DNA of 64,000 nucleotides from Falsigemmobacter intermedius (lineage in GTDB: Bacteria; Pseudomonadota; Alphaproteobacteria; Rhodobacterales; Rhodobacteraceae), in contig NZ_SBLC01000007.1 of NCBI RefSeq assembly GCF_004054105.1, positions 1 through 64,000 of the forward strand, written 5' to 3'. The notes beneath the pieces are model-generated. The model saw only the letters and a list, made by a program, of their open reading frames with translations. It ran no database searches and was not told where the DNA came from. Shown one piece after another: positions 37,354-46,443 of the stretch; within the stretch, counting starts at the first letter, position 1; each line of letters opens with the position of its first letter. The translations under genes and the position numbers were made by a program.

Positions 37354-37866
37354 ATGGAAATGAAAGATACCCGTGAAATTGCCGCGCCGCCCGCAGAGGT
37401 CTGGCAGGCACTTTTCAACCCCGAAGTTCTGAAAGCCTGCGTGCCCGGCTGCGAGGAACTCACCGGCTCACCCGAGGAGGGGTTTGAGGCGGTGGTGGTC
37501 CAGAAAGTCGGTCCCGTGAAAGCGAAATTCACCGGGCTGGTGAAGATGTCCGACATCGTTGAAGGGGTCAGCTGCACCCTCTCCGGCGAGGGCAAGGGCG
37601 GCGCTGCGGGTTTTGCCAAGGGCGCCGCGCGTGTGACCCTGACCCCGGCAGGCGAAGGGACGCTGCTGAGCTATGAGGTTGACGCCAATGTCGGCGGCAA
37701 GCTGGCGCAGCTTGGCAGCCGTATCATCGACAGCTTTGCCGCCAAGCTTGCGGAGGAGTTCTTCAACCGCTTCCAGGAAGCCATTGAAGGCCCTGCCGAG
37801 CCACCGCCCGAAGGCGAAGCCGGCGAGACCGCAAAAAAAGGCTGGTTCAAGCGTCTGGTCAGCTGA
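37354..37866 (+). CDS. CoxG-like SRPBCC-domain protein
   Basis: A 170-residue protein of the carbon monoxide dehydrogenase subunit G (CoxG/COXG) family: EIAAPPAEVWQALFNPEVLKACVPGCEEL, VVVQKVGPVKAKFTG, and YEVDANVGGKLAQLGSRIID. CoxG recruits molybdenum hydroxylases to the membrane in some bacteria, but no cox genes are here. After the SRPBCC domain (about 1-145) a short Pro/Glu tail ends in a basic GWFKRLVS. A strong AGGAGGAGG site precedes it. Its end overlaps convergent tag by 8 bases. Confidence 0.85.
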   Translation: MEMKDTREIAAPPAEVWQALFNPEVLKACVPGCEELTGSPEEGFEAVVVQKVGPVKAKFTGLVKMSDIVEGVSCTLSGEGKGGAAGFAKGAARVTLTPAGEGTLLSYEVDANVGGKLAQLGSRIIDSFAAKLAEEFFNRFQEAIEGPAEPPPEGEAGETAKKGWFKRLVS

Positions 37867-38449
37867 GCTTCTGCGGCCCGCCCAGGGCCGCAACCCGGTC
37901 ATAGGCCAGACAGGTCGTCAGATGGTCATTGACCAGACCCGCTGCCTGCATGAAGGCGTAAGTGATTGTCGGCCCGCAGAATTTAAATCCTTCGCGCTTC
38001 AAAGCCTTCGACAGCGCGAGGGAGGTTTCGGTCTGCGCAGGCGCCCTGGCACCGGGTTGCAGACCGTTTTGCAGCGGCACGCCCTGCGTGAAACTCCAGA
38101 TGAAGCCGGCAAAGCCGCCAGGCGCGGCCTCAAGACGCAGAAAGCTTTCTGCGGCGCGGATCGTCGCTTCGATCTTTCCGCGGTGGCGAATGATGTCGGG
38201 GTTTTGCAGCAGCTCCGCCACTTCCGCCTCTCCCCAGGTGGCAACGATCCGGGGATCAAAACCGGCAAAAGCCTTCCGAAACCCCTCGCGCCGCCGCAGA
38301 ATGGTGATCCAGGACAGACCGGCCTGAAACCCCTCGAGCATCAAAAGCTCCCACAGGGTGCGGCCATCGGTGACCGGAACGCCCCATTCCTCATCGTGGT
38401 AGCGGATATAAAGCGGGTCCGTCCCGCACCAGGCACAGCGCGTCTGCAT
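37859..38449 (-). CDS. tag: DNA-3-methyladenine glycosylase I
   Basis: A 196-residue Tag enzyme removing 3-methyladenine from DNA. The zinc-binding start RCAWCGTDPLYIRYHDEEWG (Cys5, His18) and C-terminal GLVNDHLTTC provide the ligands; LEGFQAGLSWITILRRRE and GFKFCGPTITYAFMQA are hallmark stretches. ATG at 38449 has GGAGGGG upstream and gives E. coli length (187). Confidence 0.95.
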   Translation of the reverse strand: MQTRCAWCGTDPLYIRYHDEEWGVPVTDGRTLWELLMLEGFQAGLSWITILRRREGFRKAFAGFDPRIVATWGEAEVAELLQNPDIIRHRGKIEATIRAAESFLRLEAAPGGFAGFIWSFTQGVPLQNGLQPGARAPAQTETSLALSKALKREGFKFCGPTITYAFMQAAGLVNDHLTTCLAYDRVAALGGPQKLS

Positions 38450-38568
38450 TCCAAGATCCCCTCCCGAAGCTCCCGGAAAATTAGCGCAATTAGAACAAAA
38501 TGGGAAACTTAAACGGGAATTAAGCTCCCCGTGGCAGGCTGCCCGCAGATGCCCGAGAGGAGGCCCGC

Positions 38569-39417
38569 ATGACACATCCCAAGCCCCCCCGGCCTGAGGG
38601 CTTTTCAGATCCGCTGACCTCTGCCATCACGCTGCGCGATCGTGAAGTGCTCGATATGGTCGATCAGGCCCTGAGAGAGGGGCGCACGGCCCTGGCCTTT
38701 CAGCCCGTTGTTCTTGCCCGCGACAAAGGCCGGGTGGCCTTTTATGAGGGGCTGATTCGCATCCTCGACACCTCAGGGCGCATCATCCCGGCGCGGGAAT
38801 TCATCACCGCCGTTGAAACCCGCGAAACCGGCAGGCTGATCGACTGCGCGGCCCTGACCCATGGCCTGACGATCCTGCAGCGGGTCCCGGACCTGCGGCT
38901 CTCGATCAATATGTCCGCCCGCTCCATCGGTTACGGGCGTTGGATGAACACCCTGCATCAGGGGCTGAAGCAGGATGACACCCTGGCCGAGCGGCTGATT
39001 CTCGAAATCACCGAAAGCTCCGCCATGATGATGCCTGAGGTGGTAAGCGCCTTCATGGATGAGCTTCACGGCCTGGGCATCGCCTTCGCCCTGGATGATT
39101 TTGGCGCGGGCTATACCGCCTTTCGCTATTTCCGCGAGTTCTTCTTCGACATGGTGAAGATCGACGGGCAGTTCATCCGCAATGTCGCCTCCAATCCCGA
39201 CAATCAGGTGCTGACGCGCGCCCTGACCTCCATCGGGCAGCATTTTGATATGCTTGTGGTGGCGGAAGCCGTCGAAAGTCAGGCCGATGCCGACTGGCTG
39301 GCAAGCCTTGGGGTCGACTGTATGCAGGGCTATCACTTCGCCGCTCCGATGCTGCAGCCTGACTGGCTGCCGCGCCCTGAGGCTCAGGCCAGGCGGGGGC
39401 GGGCGGCGGCGGGCTGA
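38569..39417 (+). CDS. EAL-domain protein (c-di-GMP phosphodiesterase)
   Basis: A 282-residue stand-alone EAL domain, predicted to hydrolyse cyclic di-GMP. The signature is Glu60-Gly61-Leu62 (EGL instead of EAL/EVL). Remaining catalytic and metal residues are kept: Asn114, Glu146, Asp176-Asp177 (DDFGAGY), Lys197, Glu233 and Gln253. So activity is likely despite the Gly. No GGDEF, sensor or membrane segment is attached; about 40 N-terminal residues are unassigned. Single gene divergent from tag. Confidence 0.88.
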   Translation: MTHPKPPRPEGFSDPLTSAITLRDREVLDMVDQALREGRTALAFQPVVLARDKGRVAFYEGLIRILDTSGRIIPAREFITAVETRETGRLIDCAALTHGLTILQRVPDLRLSINMSARSIGYGRWMNTLHQGLKQDDTLAERLILEITESSAMMMPEVVSAFMDELHGLGIAFALDDFGAGYTAFRYFREFFFDMVKIDGQFIRNVASNPDNQVLTRALTSIGQHFDMLVVAEAVESQADADWLASLGVDCMQGYHFAAPMLQPDWLPRPEAQARRGRAAAG

Positions 39418-39576
39418 CCTGCGGCCATTTGTCTTGCTCTTCCCTGTTCGGCGTCTTAGCCATAACGCACAGCACCCCGTCGCCCTGCGGCGGGGCTGAG
39501 TCCGGGCGTATTTTGCCCGACGGACCGGCAGGAGGGGGCAGGTCCCCGTCCCCGCCCCACTCAGGGAAGGAAGCCC

Positions 39577-40749
39577 ATGACCAAAGTTGTTATTGTATCC
39601 GCAGCCCGTACCCCGGTTGGCAGCTTCAACGGCGCGTTCGCCCAGACCCCCGCGCATGACCTTGGCGCCATTGTGCTTGAGGCCATCTGTGCCCGCGCGG
39701 GCATTGACAGGGCTGAGGTCTCTGAGACCATCCTCGGCCAGGTGCTGACCGCAGGCCAGGGCCAGAACCCGGCACGCCAGGCGCATATCAAAGCGGGGCT
39801 GCCGCAGGAAAGCTCGGCCTGGTCGATTAACCAGGTCTGCGGATCGGGCCTGCGCGCCGTGGCCATTGCGGCACAGCACATCGCGCTTGGGGATGCTGAA
39901 ATTGTGGCCGCCGGTGGCCAGGAAAACATGTCGCTCTCCCCCCATGTCGCGCATCTGCGCGCGGGCCAGAAGATGGGCGATCTGAATTTCATCGATTCGA
40001 TGATCAAAGACGGCCTCTGGGATGCTTTCAACGGCTACCACATGGGCCAGACCGCTGAGAACGTTGCCAATAAATGGCAGATCTCCCGCGAGGAGCAGGA
40101 CATCTTCGCCGTTGCCAGCCAGAACAAGGCTGAGGCCGCGCAGAAGGCCGGTAAATTCGCCGATGAGATCGTTCCGGTGACCCTGAAAACCCGCAAGGGC
40201 GAAACCGTGGTCAGCGCGGATGAATACATCCGCCACGGTGCCACCCTTGAAGCCATGTCCGGCCTGCGCCCGGCCTTTACCAAAGACGGCTCGGTGACGG
40301 CGGCAAATGCCTCCGGCATCAATGACGGCGCGGCCGCGGTTCTGCTGATGTCAGAGGCTGAGGCCGAAAAACGCGGGCTGAAGATCCTGGCGCGCATCGC
40401 CTCCTATGCGACGGCCGGTCTGGACCCGGCGATCATGGGCGTGGGCCCCGTCCATGCCAGCCGCAAAGCGCTGAGCAAAGCGGGCTGGGGCGTGCAGGAT
40501 CTCGACCTTGTCGAGGCCAATGAGGCCTTTGCCGCCCAGGCCTGTGCGGTCAACAAAGAGATGGGCTGGGATCCGTCGATTGTGAACGTCAACGGGGGTG
40601 CCATTGCCATCGGCCATCCGATCGGGGCGTCGGGCGCGCGGGTTCTCAACACCCTCCTTTTCGAAATGCAGCGCCGCGATGCCAAACGCGCATTGGCCAC
40701 CCTCTGCATTGGCGGCGGCATGGGCGTTGCCATGTGCCTCGAACGCTGA
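39577..40749 (+). CDS. phaA: Acetyl-CoA acetyltransferase (beta-ketothiolase)
   Basis: A 390-residue biosynthetic thiolase condensing two acetyl-CoA to acetoacetyl-CoA. The catalytic triad Cys88 (QVCGSGLRA), His347 ([10 protein letters not shown]) and Cys377 (CIGGGMG) is intact. phaB follows 95 bp downstream, so the pair supplies 3-hydroxybutyryl-CoA for polyhydroxybutyrate. The upstream 160 bp hold several GC hairpins and an AGGGAAGGA ribosome site. Confidence 0.95.
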   Translation: MTKVVIVSAARTPVGSFNGAFAQTPAHDLGAIVLEAICARAGIDRAEVSETILGQVLTAGQGQNPARQAHIKAGLPQESSAWSINQVCGSGLRAVAIAAQHIALGDAEIVAAGGQENMSLSPHVAHLRAGQKMGDLNFIDSMIKDGLWDAFNGYHMGQTAENVANKWQISREEQDIFAVASQNKAEAAQKAGKFADEIVPVTLKTRKGETVVSADEYIRHGATLEAMSGLRPAFTKDGSVTAANASGINDGAAAVLLMSEAEAEKRGLKILARIASYATAGLDPAIMGVGPVHASRKALSKAGWGVQDLDLVEANEAFAAQACAVNKEMGWDPSIVNVNGGAIAIGHPIGASGARVLNTLLFEMQRRDAKRALATLCIGGGMGVAMCLER

Positions 40750-40764
40750 GGTATTTCCGCAGAG

Positions 40765-40827
40765 CATGTGCGCAATATAGTTGCGCGCATGATTCTTGCG
40801 TAGTAACAAAACCAAAAGACATATAAT
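40765..40827 (+). promoter_or_regulatory. Palindrome and candidate phaB promoter
   Basis: CATGTGCGCAA (40765-40775) and TTGCGCGCATG (40781-40791) form an 11-bp inverted repeat with one mismatch and no T-run after it. A perfect TATAAT lies at 40822-40827, about 18 bp before the phaB start, with only a poor -35 (TTGCGT) upstream. TGC/GCA-rich palindromes are the kind of site bound by PhaR, which makes it a candidate operator. Inferred. Confidence 0.45.
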
Positions 40828-40844
40828 TTCTGTGAGGAGGATTC

Positions 40845-41567
40845 ATGTCGAGAGTCGCACTGGTCACCGGTGGAACCCGCGGCATTGGCGCTGCCATTTC
40901 TAAGGCGCTGAAAGCAGCCGGTTATACCGTCGCGGCGAACTATGCCGGCAATGATGAGGCCGCCCGTGGCTTCACCGCCGACACCGGCATTCCGACCTGG
41001 AAATGGGACGTCTCGGATTATGAGGCCTCAAAGGCCGGGATCGCGGCCATCGAAGCCGAGCTCGGCCCGATTGATATCGTGGTGGCCAATGCGGGCATCA
41101 CCCGCGATGCACCCTTCCACAAAATGACCCACGCGCAGTGGAAAGAAGTGGTCGACACCAACCTGAACGGCGTTTTCAACACGGTTCATCCGGTCTGGGC
41201 CGGTATGCGTGAGCGCCGCTTCGGCCGTGTTGTGGTGATCTCCTCGATCAACGGACAAAAAGGTCAGTTCGGTCAGGTAAACTATGCCGCAACCAAAGCG
41301 GGCGATCTGGGGATCGTGAAAAGCCTCGCGCAGGAAGGCGCGCGCAATGGCATCACCGCCAATGCGATCTGCCCGGGCTATATCGCCACGGAAATGGTGA
41401 TGGCCATGCCCGAGAAAGCGCGCGAAAGCATCGCCGCACAGATCCCCACCGGCCGCCTGGGCGAGCCGGAGGAAATCGCGCGCTGCGTGACCTTCCTCGT
41501 GGCAGAGGACTCGGCCTTCATCAACGGCTCGACCATCACTGCAAACGGCGGCCAGTTCTTCGTTTGA
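40845..41567 (+). CDS. phaB: Acetoacetyl-CoA reductase
   Basis: A 240-residue SDR producing (R)-3-hydroxybutyryl-CoA with NADPH. Cofactor motif TGGTRGIG (8-15), catalytic Ser134, Tyr147 and Lys151 (NYAATKAG). WKWDVSDYEA and INGQKGQFGQVNYAA are characteristic of PhaB. GAGGAGG lies 4 bases before the ATG. PHA synthase is not in the window, as is common in Rhodobacteraceae. Confidence 0.95.
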   Translation: MSRVALVTGGTRGIGAAISKALKAAGYTVAANYAGNDEAARGFTADTGIPTWKWDVSDYEASKAGIAAIEAELGPIDIVVANAGITRDAPFHKMTHAQWKEVVDTNLNGVFNTVHPVWAGMRERRFGRVVVISSINGQKGQFGQVNYAATKAGDLGIVKSLAQEGARNGITANAICPGYIATEMVMAMPEKARESIAAQIPTGRLGEPEEIARCVTFLVAEDSAFINGSTITANGGQFFV

Positions 41568-41586
41568 AATGGAAGACCTGGTGGAG

Positions 41587-41610
41587 AAAGCCGGCTCGCG
41601 GGCCGGCTTT
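41587..41610 (+). terminator. Terminator of phaB
   Basis: A 9-bp stem AAAGCCGGC (41587-41595) with GCCGGCTTT (41602-41610), then CTTTTA, 20 bp after the phaB stop. Confidence 0.85.
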
Positions 41611-41773
41611 CTTTTATGCGGCGCACTTATTTTTTGCCCAATACGGCGGCAATAAAATCAATGTTGCTTAAATTCGGGCAATTCGGTCAGACTTGCCGCA
41701 CAAAAATAAGACAAATGGCTGCCCCTCTCTTCGGCACATGCCAGGCTGGCCTAAGTCCAACCGGAGGAAACTG

Positions 41774-42790
41774 ATGCTTCAACGTGCTTTGAAAGTCGCG
41801 GCGCTTGGTCTGTCGCTCTCGGGCCTGACGGCGGGTGTCGCCGCGGCGGAAACGGCGATCAACTTTGCGCTCGACTGGAAATTTGAGGGGCCTGCCGCGC
41901 CCTGGTTTGCTGCGGTCGACAATGGCCACTTCGGCGCTGAGGGGCTGAAGGTGGAAATCCAGGCGGGCCAGGGCTCGCTTGATGCGATTCCGAAGGTGGC
42001 AACCGGCGCGTTTCAGTTCGGCTTTGCCGATATGAACTCGATCGCAAAGTTTCTCGATCAAAACCCCGGCGCACCGATCACCGCGGTGATGATTGTCTAT
42101 GACAAACCCGCTGCCGCCATCGTGGGCCGCAAGTCCCAGGGCATCAATGAACTGAAAGATCTTGAGGGCAAAATCCTCGGCGCGCCGCCGCCGGATGGCG
42201 CCTGGTCGCAGTTTCCGGCGCTGGCCAGTGCCAATGGTCTGGATGTCAGCAAGATCACCGTCGAGCCGGTGGGCTTCCCCACCCGTGAGCCGATGCTGGC
42301 GGAAGGCAAAGTTGATGCCGTCACCGGCTTCTCCTTCACCAGCTTCCTGAACACCCGCCGCCTCGGCGTTCCGGCCGAAGATCTGAACGTCATGCTGATG
42401 GCCGATTACGGCGTGCATTATTACGGCAACGCCGTGATCGTGAACACCGACTTCGCAAAGGCCAATGAAGCGGCGGTCACCGGATTTATCAAAGCCGCTG
42501 CAAAGGGTTGGCAGGATGCTGCCAAAGACCCGAAAAAGGCGGTGGAGGGGATGATCCCGCGCACCCCGGCCTCGGATGTTGAGCTGGAGACCGAGCGGCT
42601 GGAGCTGGCTTTGCGTGATGTGGTTGTGACCGATTACGTCAAAGCCAATGGCATGGGCGGCATTGATGCCGACCGCTATGCGAAGTCGATTGAGCAGCTC
42701 AAAGAGATCTATGAGTTCAAAAACGCGCCGACGCCTGAGCTTTACTACACAGACGCTTATCTGCCCAAAGACGGCAGCCTGAAGTTCTGA
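41774..42790 (+). CDS. NMT1/SsuA-type ABC substrate-binding protein
   Basis: A 338-residue periplasmic protein with a signal peptide ending near GVAAAE. The fold markers INFALDWKFEGPAAPWFAAVDNGHFGAEGLKVEIQAGQGS and GKILGAPPPDGAWSQFPALA place it in the NMT1/THI5-like family (taurine, sulfonate, nitrate, pyrimidine or riboflavin-precursor binders). ATG at 41774 with GGAGGAA. First gene of a three-gene importer. Ligand undetermined. Confidence 0.88.
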   Translation: MLQRALKVAALGLSLSGLTAGVAAAETAINFALDWKFEGPAAPWFAAVDNGHFGAEGLKVEIQAGQGSLDAIPKVATGAFQFGFADMNSIAKFLDQNPGAPITAVMIVYDKPAAAIVGRKSQGINELKDLEGKILGAPPPDGAWSQFPALASANGLDVSKITVEPVGFPTREPMLAEGKVDAVTGFSFTSFLNTRRLGVPAEDLNVMLMADYGVHYYGNAVIVNTDFAKANEAAVTGFIKAAAKGWQDAAKDPKKAVEGMIPRTPASDVELETERLELALRDVVVTDYVKANGMGGIDADRYAKSIEQLKEIYEFKNAPTPELYYTDAYLPKDGSLKF

Positions 42791-42800
42791 TTGCACGCAC

Positions 42801-42830
42801 ACCCCGGCGGCGACTTGCCCGTGCCGGGGT
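42801..42830 (+). terminator. Intercistronic hairpin after binding-protein gene
   Basis: ACCCCGGC (42801-42808) pairs with GCCGGGGT (42823-42830), 10 bp after the binding-protein stop. No T-run, so more likely an mRNA-stabilising or attenuating hairpin. Confidence 0.6.
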
Positions 42831-42858
42831 GTATTCTGTCTATGGGGGGCGGTCCGAC

Positions 42859-43650
42859 GTGGCTGATCTTGTTGAAATTAAGGGCGTAACGCATGCCTAC
42901 CGGACGCCTGCAGGGGCGCTGCCGGTATTGCGTGATCTGAATATTGCGATCCCTGAGGGGAAATTCTGCGCCGTTGTGGGGCCTTCGGGCTGTGGAAAAT
43001 CCACGCTGACGCGGCTGATTGCCGGGCTGATGAAGCCTGATCAGGGCGAAGTCTGGCTGCATGGCGAGCGGGTGAAAACACCGCGCAAGACCGTGGGCAT
43101 GGCTTTTCAAAATCCCGTCATGCTGGAATGGCGCACGATTTTGGAAAACGTAATGCTGCCGCTGGAGATTGTGGCCCCGTCCATGCCGAAGGCGCAGCGC
43201 GAAGAGCGGGCGAGGAAGCTTCTGGCGCTGGTGGGTCTTTCCGGGTTTGAAGCCAAGCGGCCGAGCCAGCTTTCCGGCGGTATGCGCCAGCGCGCGAGCC
43301 TTTGCCGCGCCATCGTGCATAAGCCGGAAGTCCTCATCATGGATGAACCCTTCGGCGCGCTTGATGCCTTTACCCGTGAGGATCTGTGGCAATTGATGCA
43401 TAAGCTGCGCGCAGAGGAGCCGTTTACCGCCCTGCTGATCACCCATGATCTGCGCGAGAGTGTCTATCTCGCCGATGAGATTATCGTGCTCTCGGACCGT
43501 CCGGCGCATGTGCAATACCGCATGCAGGTGGATTATCCGATCAACCCGCGCCCGATTTCCATGCTGTATGAGGCGAAGAGCATCGAGCGCCTGGCCATTC
43601 TGCGCGACCAGATTGAGATTGCCCAGGGCCGCAACGGGGGGGCGCATTGA
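42859..43650 (+). CDS. NMT1/SsuA-type ABC transporter ATPase
   Basis: A 263-residue ATPase of the nitrate/sulfonate/taurine group: Walker A GPSGCGKST, Q-loop FQNPVMLEWRTILENV, signature LSGGMRQR, Walker B LIMDEPFGALD, H-loop THD. I choose GTG 42859 because an earlier GTG (42829) lies within the intercistronic hairpin and GGGGGGCGG precedes 42859. Its TGA shares one base with the permease ATG. Confidence 0.9.
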   Translation: MADLVEIKGVTHAYRTPAGALPVLRDLNIAIPEGKFCAVVGPSGCGKSTLTRLIAGLMKPDQGEVWLHGERVKTPRKTVGMAFQNPVMLEWRTILENVMLPLEIVAPSMPKAQREERARKLLALVGLSGFEAKRPSQLSGGMRQRASLCRAIVHKPEVLIMDEPFGALDAFTREDLWQLMHKLRAEEPFTALLITHDLRESVYLADEIIVLSDRPAHVQYRMQVDYPINPRPISMLYEAKSIERLAILRDQIEIAQGRNGGAH

Positions 43651-44411
43651 TGCAGGCATTTCGCAAGGCGGCTCCGCCGCTGCTGGCCCTACTGGTCATC
43701 ATCGCCTTCTGGGAATGGCTGGTCTGGTTCAAAGGCTGGCCGGATTACAAAATGGCCTCGCCCTCGGATCTCTGGCCGGCGTATCAGCGCTATGGGCATC
43801 TGTTTCTGACCATGGGCTGGGACACGCTCTGGCGCACGGTGGCGGGCCTGCTGCTGGCGGTGCTCTTTGGCACCTTCCTTGGCATGATCATGGGATTTTC
43901 GCGCATCATGCGCGAGGCGCTTTACCCGATCCTGGTGGGCTTTAACGCCATCCCGAAAGCCTCTGTGGTGCCGGTCATTGCGCTGATCTTTGTGGGTCAG
44001 CATGATTTCAACACCATCCTGATCGCCTTTATGATCTCGTTTTTCCCGATTGCAGTCTCGGTCTCGATCGGGCTGTCGACGCTGGAGCCGGAATACCGCG
44101 ATATTCTGCGTGCGCTCGGGGCAAGTCGGTTTACGATTTTCCGCAAGATCGCGCTGCCGAAGACTCTGCCGGAGTTCTTTGGCGCACTGAAGGTGGCGGT
44201 GACGCTGGCCTTTATCGGCACCAACCTCATGGAGATTGTGGAGCCGCATGGGCGCGGTCTGGGGGCGCTGTTTGACAGCGGTAAGATCAATGCGGATTAC
44301 CCGCTGATGTTCGCGGTGCTGCTGGCGCTGGCCTTCCTGGGAATCGTGCTTTTCTACGTCGTGGTGGTGCTGGAGAAGATCTTCGCAGGCTGGGCCGATC
44401 GCGGGCAGTAA
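43650..44411 (+). CDS. NMT1/SsuA-type ABC transporter permease
   Basis: A 253-residue binding-protein-dependent permease with about six helices and the EAA loop LRALGASRFTIFRKIALPKTLPEFFGALKVAV. It completes the binding protein - ATPase - permease operon; coupling to the ATPase gene is by TGATG. Two hairpins follow. Confidence 0.92.
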   Translation: MQAFRKAAPPLLALLVIIAFWEWLVWFKGWPDYKMASPSDLWPAYQRYGHLFLTMGWDTLWRTVAGLLLAVLFGTFLGMIMGFSRIMREALYPILVGFNAIPKASVVPVIALIFVGQHDFNTILIAFMISFFPIAVSVSIGLSTLEPEYRDILRALGASRFTIFRKIALPKTLPEFFGALKVAVTLAFIGTNLMEIVEPHGRGLGALFDSGKINADYPLMFAVLLALAFLGIVLFYVVVVLEKIFAGWADRGQ

Positions 44412-44434
44412 GCGCGGGGGCAGGCAAACAAAAA

Positions 44435-44485
44435 GCGGGGGCCACGGCCCCCGCACCCCCGTCTGAAGGGGCAGCGCCCCTTCAG
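44435..44485. terminator. Two hairpins between the ABC permease gene and gshA
   Basis: The stem GCGGGGGCC (44435-44443) / GGCCCCCGC (44446-44454) and the stem CTGAAGGGGC (44463-44472) / GCCCCTTCAG (44476-44485). The first, near the permease gene, follows an A-run; the second lies 10 bp beyond the gshA stop. They probably serve the two converging units. Confidence 0.65.
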
Positions 44486-44495
44486 GCTTCCCCGA

Positions 44496-45842
44496 TCACA
44501 GGCTTGTTGCGCTGTAGATCGGGGTCAGGTCTTTCATCCATTCCGTATCATAGGCGCGCAGCAGGCGGTCGGCCTGGACCTCGCCTTTGGCGGCATCCGC
44601 ATCGAGGATGTCGAGGAAGCGTTCTTCCGCAAGGCCGCGGGCCTGCAGGCCCTGACGCGAAAGTTTCAGCGTTTCCCGGGCGAGATCGAGCAGGCGGATG
44701 CCATCGGCTTCGCCCTGAAGCGCCTTCTCAGAAGCGGCGACCCGCAGGCCTTCGCGCGTGTCCGCAGAGAGGCCTTTGACAAGATCCCAGGCAGCATCGA
44801 GTGCGCCCTGGTCATACATCAGCCCGACCCAGAAGGCCGGAAGCGCGCTGAGATGGGCCTGAGAGCCCGCATCTGCGCCGCGCATTTCGATATATTTCTT
44901 CACCCGGGCTTCGGGGAAAACGGTGGTGAGGTGGTCAGCCCAGTCCGAGAGCGTCGGCACTTCGCCCGGCATGGCGGGGAGTTTGCCTTTCAGGAAATCC
45001 CGGAAGCTCTGGCCGCGGGCGTCGATGTAATTGCCGTCGCGGTAGACAAAATACATCGGCACATCGAGGACCCAGTCGGCATAGGCTTCAAAGCCAAAGC
45101 CCTCATCGAAGACGAAGGGCAGCATACCGGTGCGCGAATTATCAAGTCCGCGCCAGATCCGCGAACGCCAGGATTTGTGGCCGTTGGGCCTGCCGTCAAA
45201 GAAAGGCGACGAAGCAAAGAGCGCGGTTGCCACCGGCTGCAGCGCCAGCGCCACGCGCATCTTTTTGACCATATCGGCCTCTGACCCGAAGTCGAGGTTC
45301 ACCTGGACGGTCGAGGTGCGATACATCATCTGGGTGCCGTGCGTGCCCACGCGCCCCATATATTCGGTCATCAGGCGGTAGCGGCCCTTGGGCATTACCG
45401 GCATTTCGTCATGCGACCACTCAGGCGCGGCCCCAAGGCTCATATAGCGGATGCCAAGGGGGCCTGCGACGGCCTCAACCTCGGTGAGGTGGTTTTGCAG
45501 CTCTGCCTCTGTCTCAACGACCGATGCGAGAGGCGCGCCGGAGAGTTCCAGCTGGCCACCGGGTTCGAGCGAGATATTCGCGCCGTCGCGGTGCAGCCCG
45601 ATCAGTTCCCCCGCCTCAAGGACCGGGGTCCAGTTGAAGCGGTCGCGCAGCCCTTCGAGCACGGCTTTCACTGAGGCCTGGCCCGCGTAGGGAACGGGCT
45701 TACGGGTCGCGGTCAGCCAGCCGAATTTCTCATGCTCGGTCCCGATACGCCAGGCGTCGCGCGGTTTGGAGCCCGATTCCATCAGTTCGGCAAGTTGCTC
45801 CGGACGTTCAATCGGCCCGCCGCCGGACTGAGGAATAGACAT
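44496..45842 (-). CDS. gshA: Glutamate-cysteine ligase (plant/alphaproteobacterial type)
   Basis: A 448-residue enzyme making gamma-glutamylcysteine, the first step of glutathione synthesis, of the class shared by alphaproteobacteria and plants. Motifs: RIGTEHEKFGW, GANISLEPGGQLELSG, TSTVQVNLDFGSEADMVKKMRVALALQPVATALFASSPFFDGRPNG, YIEMRGADAG. The start ATG at 45842 is preceded by GGCGGAGA. It is third in the leftward unit rsmE - membrane protein - gshA. It feeds the glutathione used by GloA elsewhere in the window. Confidence 0.94.
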   Translation of the reverse strand: MSIPQSGGGPIERPEQLAELMESGSKPRDAWRIGTEHEKFGWLTATRKPVPYAGQASVKAVLEGLRDRFNWTPVLEAGELIGLHRDGANISLEPGGQLELSGAPLASVVETEAELQNHLTEVEAVAGPLGIRYMSLGAAPEWSHDEMPVMPKGRYRLMTEYMGRVGTHGTQMMYRTSTVQVNLDFGSEADMVKKMRVALALQPVATALFASSPFFDGRPNGHKSWRSRIWRGLDNSRTGMLPFVFDEGFGFEAYADWVLDVPMYFVYRDGNYIDARGQSFRDFLKGKLPAMPGEVPTLSDWADHLTTVFPEARVKKYIEMRGADAGSQAHLSALPAFWVGLMYDQGALDAAWDLVKGLSADTREGLRVAASEKALQGEADGIRLLDLARETLKLSRQGLQARGLAEERFLDILDADAAKGEVQADRLLRAYDTEWMKDLTPIYSATSL

Positions 45843-45918
45843 GCAGGTCTCCGCCTTTAAACTGGTTTGGGATGAGAAGTGTCCCCTGGGCGGAGCCAAG
45901 TCAAGTCCGCCACAGGGA

Positions 45919-46440
45919 TTAGAGACGGGGCCGGAAGGGAAGCAGAATGGCGCTTTCGGCCAGCCAGAGAACGACAATATCCTCTTCTGAGGCGAGGGCA
46001 GAGATCAGCTTTGCGCCATCAAGCCCCGGAAGTGCCGTCAGCGCGCCGAAAAGCTGTCCGGCGCCTGCGGCATCAACAGGGACGCTGAGGCGGTTTCCGG
46101 CCTCATCTGACAAAAGCCAGACCCGCTGGCCGCCCTCCGTCTTCAACCCCACGCGGCTGAGATCAGAAAGCGCCAGAAAGCCGCCGCCAGAAGGCCCGAA
46201 CCAGGCAATCTGGCCCTCCAGCACCTCAACCGCGCCGGGGCCATCGGCTTCGCCGCTAAAGCGCAGCCGCTGAAAGGCATCGCGTGCCAGCACGGCGCCC
46301 AGAAGCGCCAGACCGATGCCAAAGCCCGCCAACAGCCAGCCGCCCCGTGTGCCGATCCACAACCCGCAGAGCACCAGTGCAAGCGCCGCGCCCACCCCGG
46401 ACCAGCGCGACAGAAATGCCTGAGCCTCGGGGCGGATCAT
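45919..46440 (-). CDS. Membrane protein of unknown function
   Basis: A 173-residue protein. Two adjacent transmembrane helices occupy about residues 14-52 (GVGAALALVLCGLWIGT and WLLAGFGIGLALLGAVLA), followed by a soluble beta-rich domain. No family recognised. It lies 3 bp after rsmE and 76 bp before gshA, all leftward, so probably one transcript. Confidence 0.75.
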   Translation of the reverse strand: MIRPEAQAFLSRWSGVGAALALVLCGLWIGTRGGWLLAGFGIGLALLGAVLARDAFQRLRFSGEADGPGAVEVLEGQIAWFGPSGGGFLALSDLSRVGLKTEGGQRVWLLSDEAGNRLSVPVDAAGAGQLFGALTALPGLDGAKLISALASEEDIVVLWLAESAILLPFRPRL

Positions 46441-46443
46441 GGC

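Noticed and set aside
37354-37866. CO dehydrogenase locus, suggested by the CoxG-like protein.
   Set aside because: No coxL/M/S or other molybdenum hydroxylase gene in the window; solitary CoxG-like genes are common.
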